A stretch of DNA of 64,000 nucleotides, taken from NCBI RefSeq assembly GCF_047948215.1, contig NC_134456.1, positions 197,420,034 to 197,484,033 of the forward strand, read 5' to 3'. The notes below the pieces were generated by a model. The model ran no database searches. It was given only the letters and a program-made list of their open reading frames with translations, and was not told where the DNA came from. Of the stretch, positions 24,547 through 35,554 are shown piece by piece. Each line of letters begins with the position of its first letter. Position 1 is the first letter of the stretch. The DNA comes from Lycorma delicatula. Taxonomy: Eukaryota; Arthropoda; Insecta; Hemiptera; Fulgoridae. The position numbers and the translations under genes were made by a program.

Positions 24547-25545
24547 TTAATCTCTTGGTTTGCCTTTCGGCCATCCTTTTTTCCTCTTTTTTTCCATCTT
24601 TCGAGAAGGTGGCCAAGAAGTTGGTCTGCATCAACAGCAGCCGTAGCCTGAGTATAATTCTTGTTTCTCTAAGCCTGCTTCGAAGTAGCAAGTAGGTCTT
24701 CTTTTACTTCGAAGTAGCTGACCTTCTGCAGAATTTTAACTTCCTGTACAGCAAGCTCGTCTTTGTAAACAGGACAGTTTCTTGATCTACATGAACGCTG
24801 TCCTTTACAGTTTACACAGGAAGAAGGATCCTTGCATGGTTCCCCTTCATGAATCTCTTCACCACAAAAGCATATTTGCAGTCTTTCGCATCGGGCAGTG
24901 AAGTGGCCAAAACGTTGACACCTGAAGCATCTCATTAGTTGCGGTACAAAGGCCACACATCCAATTGGTGTATTCCTGCACGCACTTTCTCCCGCAAGGT
25001 TGGTCTGTTAAAGATGAGGACATGAGAATCAGAAGGTAGGACTTTGCTGTTCCTTCTCATGTTCAACCTACGATTCTCTATTACGCCTTGTAGTATCAAT
25101 TCCTCAACGATTTTCTGCTCTGTACAATTCAACAGATCCCGACAGACCACAACACCCTTTGAGGTATTGAGTGTGCTGTGCAGATCGATATGTAAAGCGA
25201 ACTCGCCAATACTTTTAAGTCCAAGGATGTTCTGCGACTAAATGTTGATAGTCGTCTCTACGTGAAGTCCATTGTACGTTTTTCGAATTTTCTTAATGGG
25301 GCTTACGACGCAATTACTTATCTCTCGAGCGATAAGAAATAGGCTTACACTCTAAAAATTGCCATCTTCTCTAATGATTATCAGATATTTTGGTTTCGGT
25401 ACATAGCGCTAGAATAAAGCTATCTGGAAACACTTAACCTCATTTTTCATTCTTACTGACTCATGACTCTTTACCGTTTCGCCTTAGGCGAGGGTATTTA
25501 CGTGAATCCTCTGCCACACTTGATTTCTGTTCAATCTTCAAGATA
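24547..25545 (-). pseudogene. LINE copy A ORF1 (gag-like, zinc knuckles)
   Basis: Nucleic-acid-binding protein of an I/Jockey-type LINE. The RRM-like N-terminal half reads VVCRDLLNCTEQKIVEEL and LREKVRAGIHQLDVWP. Three cysteine knuckles follow: CFRCQRFGHFTARC, CFCGEEIHEGEPC and CVNCKGQRSCRSRNC (24780-24930). The tail ends in GWPKGKPRD and a TAA at 24549-24547. The start codon expected by comparison with copy B is lost, and frameshifts separate the halves. Confidence 0.85.
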
Positions 25546-26082
25546 ATTTGATCCCTTCTGTAGGAAGGCTAGCTTCCGGGGGTACATCCCCACTCTAAGG
25601 CTACCAACGCTGGAGGTCCGGTCTAGTATTCCGGTGGATCCGGCATATGTCCTAGCAGAGAGCGGATGGGCAATTTCTGCACTGACTCCTGGCCCCTAGA
25701 CACCGAAGCTATCAAGGCTCCCACGCACCGACATACATGGGCCTCTTAGCTACACATTTTCCATCGCGGGGGTCATGTGGACAGCGGAAGGGTCTCCGAT
25801 ACACCTGCAATCACTTCGACCCTGGCCGCCGCCACATCGCCAGCTTTAAATATGGTATAAGTCCATTTCCAAATCATTTACAACATACATGATCTGCAGG
25901 TGGCCGAGAATATCCAATCCAACATAGTTACCTAAAGGTCGAAAACAGGTAAAAAATAATCACATTTCCGAGGAAGTACTCGGATCCCCGTTAATCAGCT
26001 ATTCACATTTGTACAGCTGTTGCCACCCTGGACGTGGAACGTAAGTGGTGTGTTCCGGACGTGGGGATTTTCAACCTCAGGG

Positions 26083-26133
26083 AATTATTATCATCATCAT
26101 CATCATCATTAATATTATTATTATTATTATCAT
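26083..26133. repeat. (ATT)n/(ATC)n array at LINE junction
   Basis: A trinucleotide run with ATC and ATT units. It separates the 5' end of LINE copy A (left) from the 3' end of LINE copy B (right). Confidence 0.95.
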
Positions 26134-28453
26134 TTTTTTTTGAGGTTTTTAGGGGCATCGACTACTTTGGTCATTAGCAAAAAAAAAAAATAATAATAAA
26201 AAAAAAGGTTCAATAATTCACATTCTCATGAAAAAAAAGTTCAAAATTTCACATTCTTCTATAATTTCAAATCCAAAAATTATCGTCTAGGCTTTCCTTT
26301 CGGCCATCCTTTCTTGCGTTTTTCCATTCTGCGAACGGCCTCAACTTCCGATGACAGTGTGTCTGAGGCTTTGGACATGGCATTGTCTTCTCTTTCTGAT
26401 ACCAATGGACATTCGCCGGCTTATATCAGGCGATGAAACCTTCATTGGTGCTGTAAGCATCGTTGCAATTGAATCTAAACTCGCAAACGATGCACTTTCG
26501 GCGGCTGATGAACTTGATTCAATGTCTAAGGCTGTGTTTGGGCCGACTGATACAGATGCTCTCGCCACAGTTGTTCTCTGAGCTTTTGGAGTCTCAGTAC
26601 GTACAGTTTTATTATCGTCTGTGTCTGGTGCTTTTTCAATAGTTACTTGCACCTCCATTTTGGTTGACTCAGATTTTTCCTGTACTCTTGTCACAGTATC
26701 CTTAGCTTTATGACTCGTCGTCGGAGTGATCTTTTGGTCTTTGTCAGATAAATCAAGACGTTTCCTCATTACGTCTATTGATGGCGTTATAATCGAAGGT
26801 TTTACCGGTTTTTTAACTGCACTGGTACGGGTCTTATGTCAACGACGTCAGTCCGGGAATGAGCCTTCTCATGTTAACTTTGTTGTGTCTGATGAGTCGA
26901 CTCGATCTTGGAATCATTGATTCTTTCTATCATTGTCGCGAGACTTGGTGCCATTGTATTAAGCAACTGCTCCACGTTGATTTTAGATGTGGGGGGAGCA
27001 GCAGCTGCTTCTGCGTATGTAGTCGATGGTCTAGGTGTACGTAGATTGACAATCTTCTTCGCTTCAGGGTAGCTAACGTTTTGAAGCGTTTTAACTTCCT
27101 GAATGGCTGTTTCTAATTTGTATACCGGGCAGTTCCTAGATCGACAGTTGTGGTGCCCTTTACAATTAATGCAAACTGGAGGGTCTTTACATGGATCACC
27201 CTCATGTATCTTCATTCCGCATATGCAAATTTCCTGCGCATCACATCGAGCTGCAGTGTGTCCGAAACGTTGACACTTAAAACATCTCATCGGCTGCGGA
27301 ATAAATGCTCCTACATAAAGGCGATGGATGCCAGCTCGTACCTTTTCAGGAAGATTTGAATGTCAAACATGCGAGGCCGAAGGAAGAATCTCACCATTTC
27401 GTCTCATAGTAAGTCTACGACAATGTCTGTCACTCCCTGACTAGACATTTCCTGCACTATTTCTTCTTCAGTACAGTTAAGAAGATCACGGCAAACAACA
27501 ACTCCTCTGGATGTATTAAGTGTACTATGCGGTTGGACAGTAATCGCAAATTTACCGGTCTTCTTCAACGCTTGGACTTTCTGGCTTTGCATGTCGTTGA
27601 TGGTTTCAACATGTAATCCTTTGAACGTCTTACGGATTTCCTTAACAGGACCACCAGCACAATTAGTAATCTCTCTAGCAATTAAGAATGGAGTTACCTT
27701 TTGGAAGTTACCATTCTCTTTCGTAATGACCAAAAATCTTAGTTTGGGAACATTATTAAAGCTTTTCTTAAATCTTTACTGATTTTATCAGCATCTTTTC
27801 CAATCTTATCACTCTCCTTACTTTTTTCCTCTCCGCGTGTGGCGAATCGGCGGTTTCTAAACGAGGGTGTTTACGTGCACCCTCTGCCACGTTAGTTTGT
27901 TCAGGAATATTCATGAACATTTATCCCTTCTGTAGCAAGGCTAGCCGCTGGGGTACACCCCCACTCCAGGGCTACTAACCTTGGAGGTCCGATCCGGTAC
28001 TCCGGTGGAACCGGCATTTGTCCTGGCAGAGAGCGGATGCGCAATCTCTGTACTGACTCCAGGCACCTACTCACCGAAGCTTTCAGAGCTCCCATGCACC
28101 GACATACATGGGACCATTGCTACATGCTTGCCATGGCAGGGGGCATGTGTACAACGGAAGGGTCTCCGTTACACCTGCAATAACATTGACCCTGGCCGCC
28201 ACATCGCCAGCTCTAAGTTTGGTACGTGTCCACTTCCTAATCAATAAATTGTTCATATCCTGCAGGTAGCCGAAAAATCCAAACCATGTGAGGACCTGAA
28301 GGTGGAAACAGGTCAAAAGAAAAGCATATCCGAGGAATTTACTCGGAGCCCCGTTAGCCAGCTATATGTATTGTACACAAGTACAGCTGTTACCGCCCTG
28401 GACGTGGAACGTAGATGTTGTGTTCCGGACGTGGGGATTACCTACCTCAGGGC
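26134..28453 (-). mobile_element. I/Jockey-type LINE, copy B (ORF2 missing)
   Basis: The same family as copy A, in the same orientation. It has a 5' region at 27915-28453, ORF1 at 26280-27914, and a short AT-rich stretch. That stretch ends in a conserved-looking 'tgaggtttttaggggcatcg' (26140-26160), which on the minus strand leads into the TAA-rich array. No endonuclease or RT sequence lies between the ORF1 stop and the 3' end. ORF2 is therefore deleted, or the element is an ORF1-only derivative. Confidence 0.8.
26280..27914 (-). pseudogene. LINE copy B ORF1 (gag-like, zinc knuckles)
   Basis: ATG at 27914 begins MNIPEQTNVAEGARKHPRLE. The RRM-like region (27404-27733) includes FLIAREITNCAG and VVCRDLLNCTEEEIVQEM. 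A frameshift near 27400 leads to the knuckles CFKCQRFGHTAARC, CICGMKIHEGDPC and CINCKGHHNCRSRNC (27120-27290). A long Ser/Thr/Ala-rich tail follows, ending in KRKKGWPKGKPRR and a TAA at 26282-26280. It is better preserved than ORF1 of copy A but still interrupted. Typical of the gag-like ORF1 of I/Jockey elements, which packages the element RNA. Confidence 0.88.
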
Positions 28454-28455
28454 AT

Positions 28456-28474
28456 TGTTATTATTATTATTATT
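28456..28474. repeat. (ATT)n array at LINE junction
   Basis: A short run of TTA units between the 5' end of LINE copy B and the 3' end of the Dong-like element. On the minus strand it is the (TAA)n tail of the latter. Confidence 0.9.
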
Positions 28475-28649
28475 CTCTTGGGCAAGCCCAGTTAAAAGCA
28501 TTCTGGCCGGCCCAAAGGCAAGGCGCAGGAGCTATAACTATTGTTCTGACATGCATTGTATATGGTAACATGAACTATTGAATACTATGGGTGAAATATA
28601 AGAATGAAATTCAAAATACCAGACATAAAAATTTATGAACTGCCAGATG

Positions 28650-29545
28650 TTAACGGCCATTGTCCCCCGTCTGCAGTTTCATCTGATGACTATCAGGTGG
28701 CCCTTCAAGAACAGGCGTTATCTTATCGCTCGACCTTGTGATGTACCGACGGACCAAGCGGCATGTATCCAGCAACACAGCCTTCTGTATTGGTCGGAAA
28801 AGATTTGATGGTGCCCCAACGGATCTTAATGAACCATGCAGAGAACGTGGAATCTCTCCCATCGCGCCCAAAACCACCGGGACCACCATTACGCTCTCCT
28901 GGTCCCAAATCTCCCTGACTTGTTCTGCAAGATCCCAATACTTCACTAGTTTTTCCGTGTACTTCTTCACTATGTTGGTGGACAATGGGATTGTGACATC
29001 AATCAGGAAGGTGATCTTTTCCTGCTTCTTGGTCAGAACGATGTCTGGCCTATTATGCTCCACTGTCCTGTCCGTCAGAACAGTACGATCGTAGTACAGT
29101 TTATACTGATCGTTCTCTAATACAGGCTGAGGAGCATACTTAAAATACGGCACTGAAACGGCAAGGAGACCCAGGTCCAAAGCGAGTCTCTGATGAAGTA
29201 TCTTCGCCACGTTGTTATGTTGGACTCTATATTCCCTTGGAGCTAAAAACTGATACCCGCTAACGACATGTTCGATGGACTCGTTGGTCGATCCACAAAG
29301 ACGGCACAGGTCAATGGTTACAGCAGGATCCTTGACGACATGCTTTCTCTAGCTGAGTGTGCTGACGACCCTATCTTGTATAGCAAATGCAAGGCCCTCC
29401 GTCTCAGCAAACAACTCGGCATACTCCAGCCAGGCTACAGACGCATCTCGATCAACCGCTTCATCCATAAGCGCCGCATAGTACCTCCCATGCAACTCCC
29501 TCGAACGCCACCTATCCATCACACTGATCTCGGAGAAGGTATGTT
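28650..29545 (-). pseudogene. Dong-like ORF, zinc finger and restriction-like endonuclease
   Basis: The sequence WRSRELHGRYYAALMDEAVD leads, past one stop, to a CCHC-type knuckle CRLCGSTNESIEHVVSGY, in which the last Cys is replaced by Tyr. LAPREYRVQHNNVAKILHQ follows. The endonuclease core has the RPDIVL ... ITFLIDVTIPLS pattern of the PD-(D/E)xK fold, followed by KKYTEKLVKYWDLAEQV. This arrangement after the RT is diagnostic for R2/R4-type LINEs and differs from the N-terminal endonuclease of the neighbouring LINEs. ORF end at 28650. Confidence 0.88.
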
Positions 29546-29552
29546 CAAGGGG

Positions 29553-30240
29553 CTAAAATTTCTCATCACTGTGGCGCAGTGGGGTTAGACTACTGTCACT
29601 TTTTACTATAACCCCGTGGAGCAAGCTGGATTGGCTCTTCTCTAGGAAGTATTTCCGGAGATTCAGCAGTTGTTTTGCATGAACCTCCTGCAAATCCACA
29701 ACGCCTCTTCCTCCTCTATTCCTGGACAGGTGAAACCGCTCGACGGAGCTGAGCGAGTGATGGGAGCGGTGTCGCGTGAACGATACACGCATCATTCTAT
29801 TAAGCCCTTCAAGGTCTGTCCGCGTCCAATTTATCACGCCAAAGCTATAGGAAATCAACGGAACGGCAAATATGTTAATGGCCTTTACCTTATTAGAACC
29901 ACTCAATTGGGAACTCATGACGGCTCTGACTCTACTGTTGAAGCCAGATGTAAGGGCCTCTTTCGCTCGACTATGGCTAATTCCAATATCCTGCAGGAAA
30001 CCAAGGTACTTATATGTCTCACCACGCTGCATTGCATTTATGAGTGCAGGAGCATCCATCTGCGGCACTTCACACGCCTCAATCTGCGACCATTCAATCA
30101 CTAGCTGCTGTTTGCAGCCCCTACCACCCTGACGACACCCTTTCTGCTCCTCAGCTAAGATCTGATGCCTCTCAAGATGCTTATTGATTTTGGCAGTGAG
30201 AACAGAAGTAAAAAGCTTTATAGCCAGGTAATAGGTCTGT
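29553..30240 (-). pseudogene. Dong-like ORF, RT remnant lacking the catalytic core
   Basis: It continues the RT with KLFTSVLTAKINKHLERHQI and EEQKGCRQGGRGCKQQLVIE. It then jumps, at about 30085, to EACEVPQMDAPALINAMQRG and ETYKYLGFLQ, which lie downstream of the YADD box in intact relatives. Residues covering the first catalytic Asp through the YADD box are therefore deleted in frame. The thumb and C-terminal region (RMMRVSFTRHRSHHSLSSVE, NRGGRGVVDLQEVH) are retained. Confidence 0.85.
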
Positions 30241-31396
30241 ACTTGGACGGGTCTGCCTTCGCAGTAGAAGATTTCGGGATCAGATAGGTCATCCCCTGAG
30301 TGAAAAAGGTCGGCATTAGACTTGCATCTCGCAAGATGGCAGAGTAAAATTCTGCAAGACGCTTGTGAACAGAAGAAAAGCGCTTGTACCAAAAGTTATG
30401 CACTCCATCAATCCCAGGCGCCTTCCAATTATGGGTTTTCCTAATTGCCTCCTGTACATCTTCTAGAGTGATTAAATGATCTACCATTGTCTGGACTCTA
30501 TCAACTCGTTTTCGTTCCTCACGAATCCACCTTGCCCCACAGTTATGCTGTGAGGAACACAACCAAAGCGGGCCCCAATAACCCAAGACCTCCTCACTAG
30601 TAGGGGACGCGTTCGCCTGAAGTTGTTGCTGAGGTGAAACCTGCAACCGCTTATACAGCTCCTTTTGATTGGTACGGAACAAGTGAGCTTGTTCCCGGCG
30701 CATGTTACTCTGCCGATACCGCCGTAGCCGACATGACAGTACCATCAATCGTTGCTTTAACAAATCCAGGACTTCATGGCCGGTGGTGTTTTCCGGGTTC
30801 TCATATGTTTGGATTATCGACTCCGCCGCCGATCGGATCCTTCCACTGGGGTTAGCAGATGTTAAGAAACTGGACAAACGACCAATCTCTTTTCTCAGCT
30901 TATCGACTTTCCTACACAGTCTCTCCTCCCAAGGTGGACGCTGGGGACTCTTACGCATTGCAGGAGCGACGATTCGCTGGCCATTCGCTTTGACTGCCGT
31001 CATCGCACCGATGTACACTAACTCATGGAGCTTAGTTATGGAGGATACTAATATTAATTTTTCTTCAAGAATCTCATTAATAAGGCTCACTATGTTCCTC
31101 GTTCCGCAATTAACCCTCAGCCTTGGTATACGCTGTCTGGCCGACGGATCCATACCACCATACAGCATCTCGTTCTCAGCAAATTGATCGAAGAGGGGAT
31201 TGTCGGCTCTTATCGTTTCTACTACAGCACTTTGATCTGATAATGGGCTGGACAACAACCCTAACTCCCTAGAAACATCAGCTCGGATTAACGCCACCAC
31301 ATCCGCAGGAACCCTATTAGACTTAAAAAGAGATCTGCGCTGATTCAGGATGTTTTGGACAGACTTACATCGTAGCTCAGGGAACTTCTCAACCAT
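30218..31396 (-). pseudogene. Dong-like ORF, central part to RT start
   Basis: A long open stretch of 392 codons. It starts in the Myb-like region, passes through Arg/Lys-rich linkers, and reaches the RT N-terminal motifs THNWKAPGIDGVHNFWYKRF (30390-30450) and LIPKSSTAKADPSKYRPIT (about 30230-30290). At about 30230 the frame shifts and continues in another frame with LAIKLFTSVLTAKINKHLE. Confidence 0.85.
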
Positions 31397-31716
31397 CGCT
31401 TGGTGCAGCGGAACACTATACGGTTTATGTCCGATTCCATTTTTGTTATAGTTAGGTAGGTACGGTAAAGGAAGGCATTATGTTCATCTGTCCATTTAAA
31501 CCGCTTCCTACCCCGGGGTTCTACAGCACTGGGTGACTGAACTTCAGCCACAACAGAAGCCACAGAAGACGTTCCAGGCCGTGTGGTACCATTAGGTGAG
31601 GCGCCGCCACTAGCTCCAGCACTCCTCACCCCAGACTGAACATCACGACGGCTCCGAAGGCTGTCAGCCCGCAGCACCCTACCGCCCCGGCATTTATTCA
31701 CATCGTTGTACTTCAT
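31345..31716 (-). pseudogene. Dong-like ORF, N-terminal DNA-binding part
   Basis: ATG at 31716 begins MKYNDVNKCRGGRVL. A Ser/Gly/Ala-rich linker follows, then a basic-aromatic block RGRKRFKWTDEHNAFLYRTY. Together with AMVEKFPELRCKSVQNILNQ in the next frame (from 31396), it resembles the Myb-like DNA-binding domain of R2/R4-type elements. The frame shifts between 31440 and 31396. The role in target recognition is family knowledge. Confidence 0.7.
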
Positions 31717-31969
31717 TAATTTTCAAAACAAATGGGTAACAGGATAAGCTCCTGCGGGCAAAGCTCCGACACCTCTAGAAACTGCCGTCCCTAACATGGG
31801 AAACAGACGCCGCCCAATCTGGAACAGACGCGTTGGATTTAAAGTACCTGTTATGGTCCACGGGTGAGCCTTTGAAGCACACCACCTATCCTGTATATCT
31901 ACAAGGGCTTCCTCTATCCGCCACCTTGAGGACGCGCCCAGTAGGGGGACAGAATCCCCCCTGAGGATA

Positions 31970-31970
<1 letters not shown>

Positions 31971-32034
<64 letters not shown>

Positions 32035-32050
32035 AATAATAATAATAATT
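31971..32050. repeat. (ATT)n array
   Basis: About 25 ATT/TTA units between the 5' end of the Dong-like element and a plus-strand LINE tail. Confidence 0.97.
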
Positions 32051-32651
32051 CTTGGTTTTCTTTTATAAAGCTCTGCACAACAGACTTCCGACGCGTTATC
32101 ATGTTGTCTTGCGGAACCAGGCCAGGTCAGTGAGGTCTTTTAGGCAATTTGTGACGCCGGTTGGTTCCACCGTGTCTCCGATTGAGCGGTGTACCAGTGT
32201 TGCAGTGGAGTTCCAGGATAAGCTAAGCTTTTGGGACGATGAGGCAACCTTCGTTAAAAATTTGAGAGGGTTACGTGGCGATGGATCATTGTCCTTGGTG
32301 TGATGCTCACTTTCATGATTTTAAAATTATTGTTGTTTTTTTAAGGATTATTGCTTATAACTTGTTTTATTTGGAATGTATTAGTAATGTTGTCTTTTTG
32401 TTTTTGTATGTTTTCATCTATGTGTTTTTATTATCACTCCGTAGCTGCCTTTTTTAAAGTTCTAATTGTTTTTTGTATTTGACTGCATAATTGTTATTAT
32501 TATTATTATTGTGTTTTGAATATTGTATTTTTAATTTATATGTGGGTTGTTGACTTGTGGCTGTTCTTTTGTGACTTTATGTGATATTGTGCGGCATACA
32601 AAGGTTTTGTAACTGTTCTGTTGCACAAACAAGGCAAATAAAAAAAAAATA

Positions 32652-32684
<33 letters not shown>

Positions 32685-32690
32685 GAGGCG
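32051..32690 (+). mobile_element. LINE 3' end fragment with (TTA)n tail
   Basis: The plus strand is open from 32052 to 32300: FFYKALHNRLPTRYHVV, VRSFRQFVTPVGSTVSPIE, EFQDKLSFWDD and LRGDGSLSLV, then stop. The FYKALHNRLP start recalls the C-terminal end of LINE-type polyproteins. A ~340-bp T-rich 3' UTR follows, then an AATAAA-like signal at 32636, an A-run and a (TTA)n array (32650-32685). It is opposite in orientation to the Dong-like element. The clade is uncertain. Confidence 0.55.
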
Positions 32691-33691
32691 TATTAACTAA
32701 TTTAAAATTGTCTCTACAACAATATATAGGACAAAATATTTTTATATTATTGAAAACTTGTAGAAGTTTGTAATCTTTTATAAAATCAGTAGGTGTCCGT
32801 ACGAAGTTGCTCTCTACTTTAACCTGTTATATCCAACTATAAATCGCATTAAACCAAAGATTTAATCTGGCTATGCTCAAAATTCAGTTCTCCAGCAGAA
32901 AAGTATTCTCAAATAGCATGGACACAACTCGATTCTAAGTGAAGTTATCAGATTGTTGGTAACACTCACACACGCGTGAGAGTACGTGCACAACCGTCGA
33001 TGTGACTTTAGAATTCAAAAGAAACCACATTAAACTATTTTTTATGCGATAGCAAGGTCGTATAGAAGGCACAATTGGAAAATCTTTATTTGATCAGATC
33101 GCTTGAAGAACTCAGTATTTTATAGTAATAATAAATTGTCAAGGTATTCATTGAAAATATAAAAACTCAATCGTGCATTATAATGTTATTTCCACATTCG
33201 TTGTAGTATAAAGTATTTTTATAGAAGTTACAACAGACCATAAAGATTTTAAATTACATAGATACAGCAAAATTCATTTAAACGACGTCTCTGCAAATCG
33301 CCTTGATTCGAAGTCAATAAAATTATAATGTATTATAAAATTTATACTGTATTTCTTTATCAGTTTCTCTTTATCAACTGATTTGATTCAAGGCAAATAA
33401 AATAATTAAATTTACGGCAATAAAAAACCAACAAATAATTTCTATGCCTCATTAATTTAAATAATATTATTAGCAATTAATTATTTAAAAATAGTGATAA
33501 ATAATTAAAAAACTTAATTTTCATCTAGCAACAGAAAATTAGATAAAATAACTAATAACAAAAATTTACAAATATATTTAAAGATTTAAAATAATAAATA
33601 TATAGTAAAAATTAAGTAATAAGTGGAAAAATTAATTTTTGTAAAATTATAGATACTATATTAAAAATTGTATTATCGCCACTCCACTGCT
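32691..33691. other. AT-rich sequence, no gene seen
   Basis: No exon, ORF or recognisable repeat. One short less AT-rich patch at 32960-33010 ('cacacacgcgtgagagtacg'). Confidence 0.5.
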
Positions 33692-33850
33692 CTCCGTGGC
33701 GAAGTGGTAGCGTCTCGGCCTTTCATCCGGGAGTCCGGAGATTGAACCCTGGTCAGGCAATGGCCTTTTTCATATGCTACAAAGTTCCATTTCCGTATCC
33801 CACGCACGAACTACAAGTAGTCATATCAAGCAAAGAAAATGTATTAATTA
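33692..33850 (+). mobile_element. tRNA-Glu-like SINE (family 2)
   Basis: The head 'tccgtggcgaagtggtagcg' holds a good polymerase III A box (tggcgaagtgg). 'cctttcatccggg' mimics an anticodon arm with TTC. 'agattgaaccct' at 33750-33761 is a weakened B box. After the tRNA-like part (33692-33762) comes a non-tRNA body of about 90 bp. The acceptor stem does not close, so this is a SINE or retro-pseudogene, not a tRNA gene. Confidence 0.7.
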
Positions 33851-34879
33851 CCTTATTTTTAAAGAATTAAATTTAACACCATCAAGAATTAAAAACAAAA
33901 GAATAACTTCTGCTGAATCTCTGTTCGTTTTATTCACATTTAGCACTCGCTAATTTTTTTTTTTTTTTAATTTTTTCTTATTAGTACACAAAGGCGAACT
34001 AGACTATAAACGAATGATATTTAATGAATCATAAAACTACACAATTTTATAAGTATGTGGATCTTAATTTTCACTCACAATGTTTTCAAGACTTGGAACT
34101 TGTGTTGGATTTTACAAATTTTTTTTATTAAAGATCGATAAAAATATTATCAAAATAAACATACGAGCTGACGTTAAAAAAAAAATGAATATATTAATCT
34201 AAGTAAAAGGAATTCTTTTTTAATCACGGTAATTCTTTAATACAAAATATTTTTCTACTTTTTAATAATTACCTACAACCTCTCCAGTGACATAAATTTA
34301 AATATCCATACTCTCCATATTATTAACGATTAATGTGACAGCTACTTAACCTACATATTAAAAAAAATTTGGTAAGCAAATTAAAAATTTAGTTTTTCTC
34401 CAATTACTCTCCAATTAAACTAATTTAGTTGCAGACTTCGTTTGAGATATTAAAACACTCATTTCATCAAGCCACAGATAACCAGTATGCACTCCATACG
34501 CTCACTCGATTACTTAATTACTTAATCCCTAAAGAAACTAATTAATTCAAATAATTAATTTTTCTGAAAGTTCAAAAAATCTATGAAAACAAATATATTA
34601 TCAATATGAAGCCGTCTGACACAAATGTCTCATTTTCTTTTAAACAAAGGCAATTTCTTATACGGCTAGCATTTTTCATGACATTCACAAGGCGCAAGGA
34701 CAAATTCTGTAATGAATAGAAAATTAACCTACTTGAACCGGTTTTTAGGTTACTCTATTAAGCGGAAAACTTTTTTAAAATATTAATTTAGAGACGAAAC
34801 GTATAGACAGACGCATAGCTAATTCTGTCTGGTAGGAAGCTTATAACCACAAGTAAATTATTTATTAAGTTAATTTATT

Positions 34880-34912
34880 TACTGAAACTGCGGAGCAGCA
34901 CGGATCCCCTAG
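34880..34912 (+). mobile_element. Possible Helitron 3' terminus
   Basis: The segment contains a short GC hairpin (CTGC-gga-GCAG), then ten bases, then CTAG followed by T. This matches the known Helitron 3' end (hairpin about 10-12 nt before CTRR, insertion next to T). No 5' TC terminus or Rep/helicase gene is seen, so it would be a non-autonomous element of unknown length. Confidence 0.3.
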
Positions 34913-35554
34913 TAATTGCTATTAGGTTTTCTCTACATGTCATTATTATTATTTTTGAATCAAATTTAATAAAAGGAAGAGGTTCTCATTTCGACGAGTA
35001 TGAATTTTATTTTATTTTAAATTATTTTCAAGGCTTACCCTTTACCCAATTGGTAGATTTCGAGGTTTATTTTTTAGAGGGGGTTCCTTGATGATTTCGT
35101 TGTTAAGTTTCTGGATAACAAGAGAAGATTTATTTTTAAAAATTACATTGTTTACATAGATGATTTGACAACATTTTTTTTTATCATCATAATTGCTTAG
35201 TTTAACTTTACAATAAATACTATGCTTATTAAATTTTAACTTATGATAATTAGGAGATATCATTTATCGAAAATATAAGTATTTTCATGCGAAAACTCAG
35301 AAAGATTAGACTGGTTAATAAGAGTAAAAATATGATACTTCAATTCTATTTCCTTACTCCAGGTACTTAACTTACCACCAATCGTAACAGCCTCTTTACT
35401 TTGTTCCTTTGTATTAACATTTTTTATTTCTTATTAAGCTGCCTTGCGAGCAGTCTTTTTTAACGATATATTACACAACAAAATTCTAAAAAAAGGAAAA
35501 AAATAAATCTTTAAAAATAATAAATTAATCACACAAAATACTTCTCTAAAAAAA
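34913..35554. other. AT-rich sequence, no gene seen
   Basis: A minus-strand open frame at 35042-35263 is Lys/Asn/Ile-rich and lacks splice or start support. I treat it as chance. Confidence 0.5.

Larger units (their letters stand above)
22646..26080 (-). mobile_element. I/Jockey-type LINE, copy A (3' truncated)
   Basis: Read right to left: a 5' region at about 25550-26080, ORF1 (24547 to about 25545) and ORF2 (about 24535 to 22648), cut off at a mariner. The 5' region is closely related to 27915-28453 of copy B, and both start at 'ccctgagg' next to an (ATT)n array. The RT core and 3' UTR are missing. Frames are broken in many places, so it is a dead copy. The GC content is clearly above that of the host DNA. 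Confidence 0.88.
28475..31970 (-). mobile_element. Dong/R4-type non-LTR retrotransposon, defective
   Basis: An element of about 3.5 kb, read right to left. The 5' UTR is 31717-31970. The N-terminal coding region is 31345-31716. The body is 30218-31396, the shifted RT remnant and thumb 29553-30392, and the zinc finger plus restriction-like endonuclease about 29540-28650. The 3' UTR is 28475-28649. Both ends abut TAA/ATT repeats, as known for the Dong element of the R4 clade, which targets TAA repeats. The RT catalytic core is deleted and several frameshifts are present, so it is dead. Base composition is far richer in GC than the flanks. Confidence 0.88.

Noticed and set aside
28302..28581. 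Plus-strand open frames over the LINE 5' region
   Set aside because: They are shadows of the GC-richer LINE 5' UTR, which reads on the minus strand.
29268..30132. Plus-strand open frames over the Dong-like element
   Set aside because: The opposite strand carries recognisable RT and endonuclease motifs; these frames are antisense shadows.
33692..33762. Functional tRNA-Glu gene
   Set aside because: The acceptor stem does not pair, the B box is degraded and a SINE-like body follows.
35042..35263. 73-codon Lys/Asn-rich frame
   Set aside because: AT-driven composition, no start context, splice sites or family resemblance.
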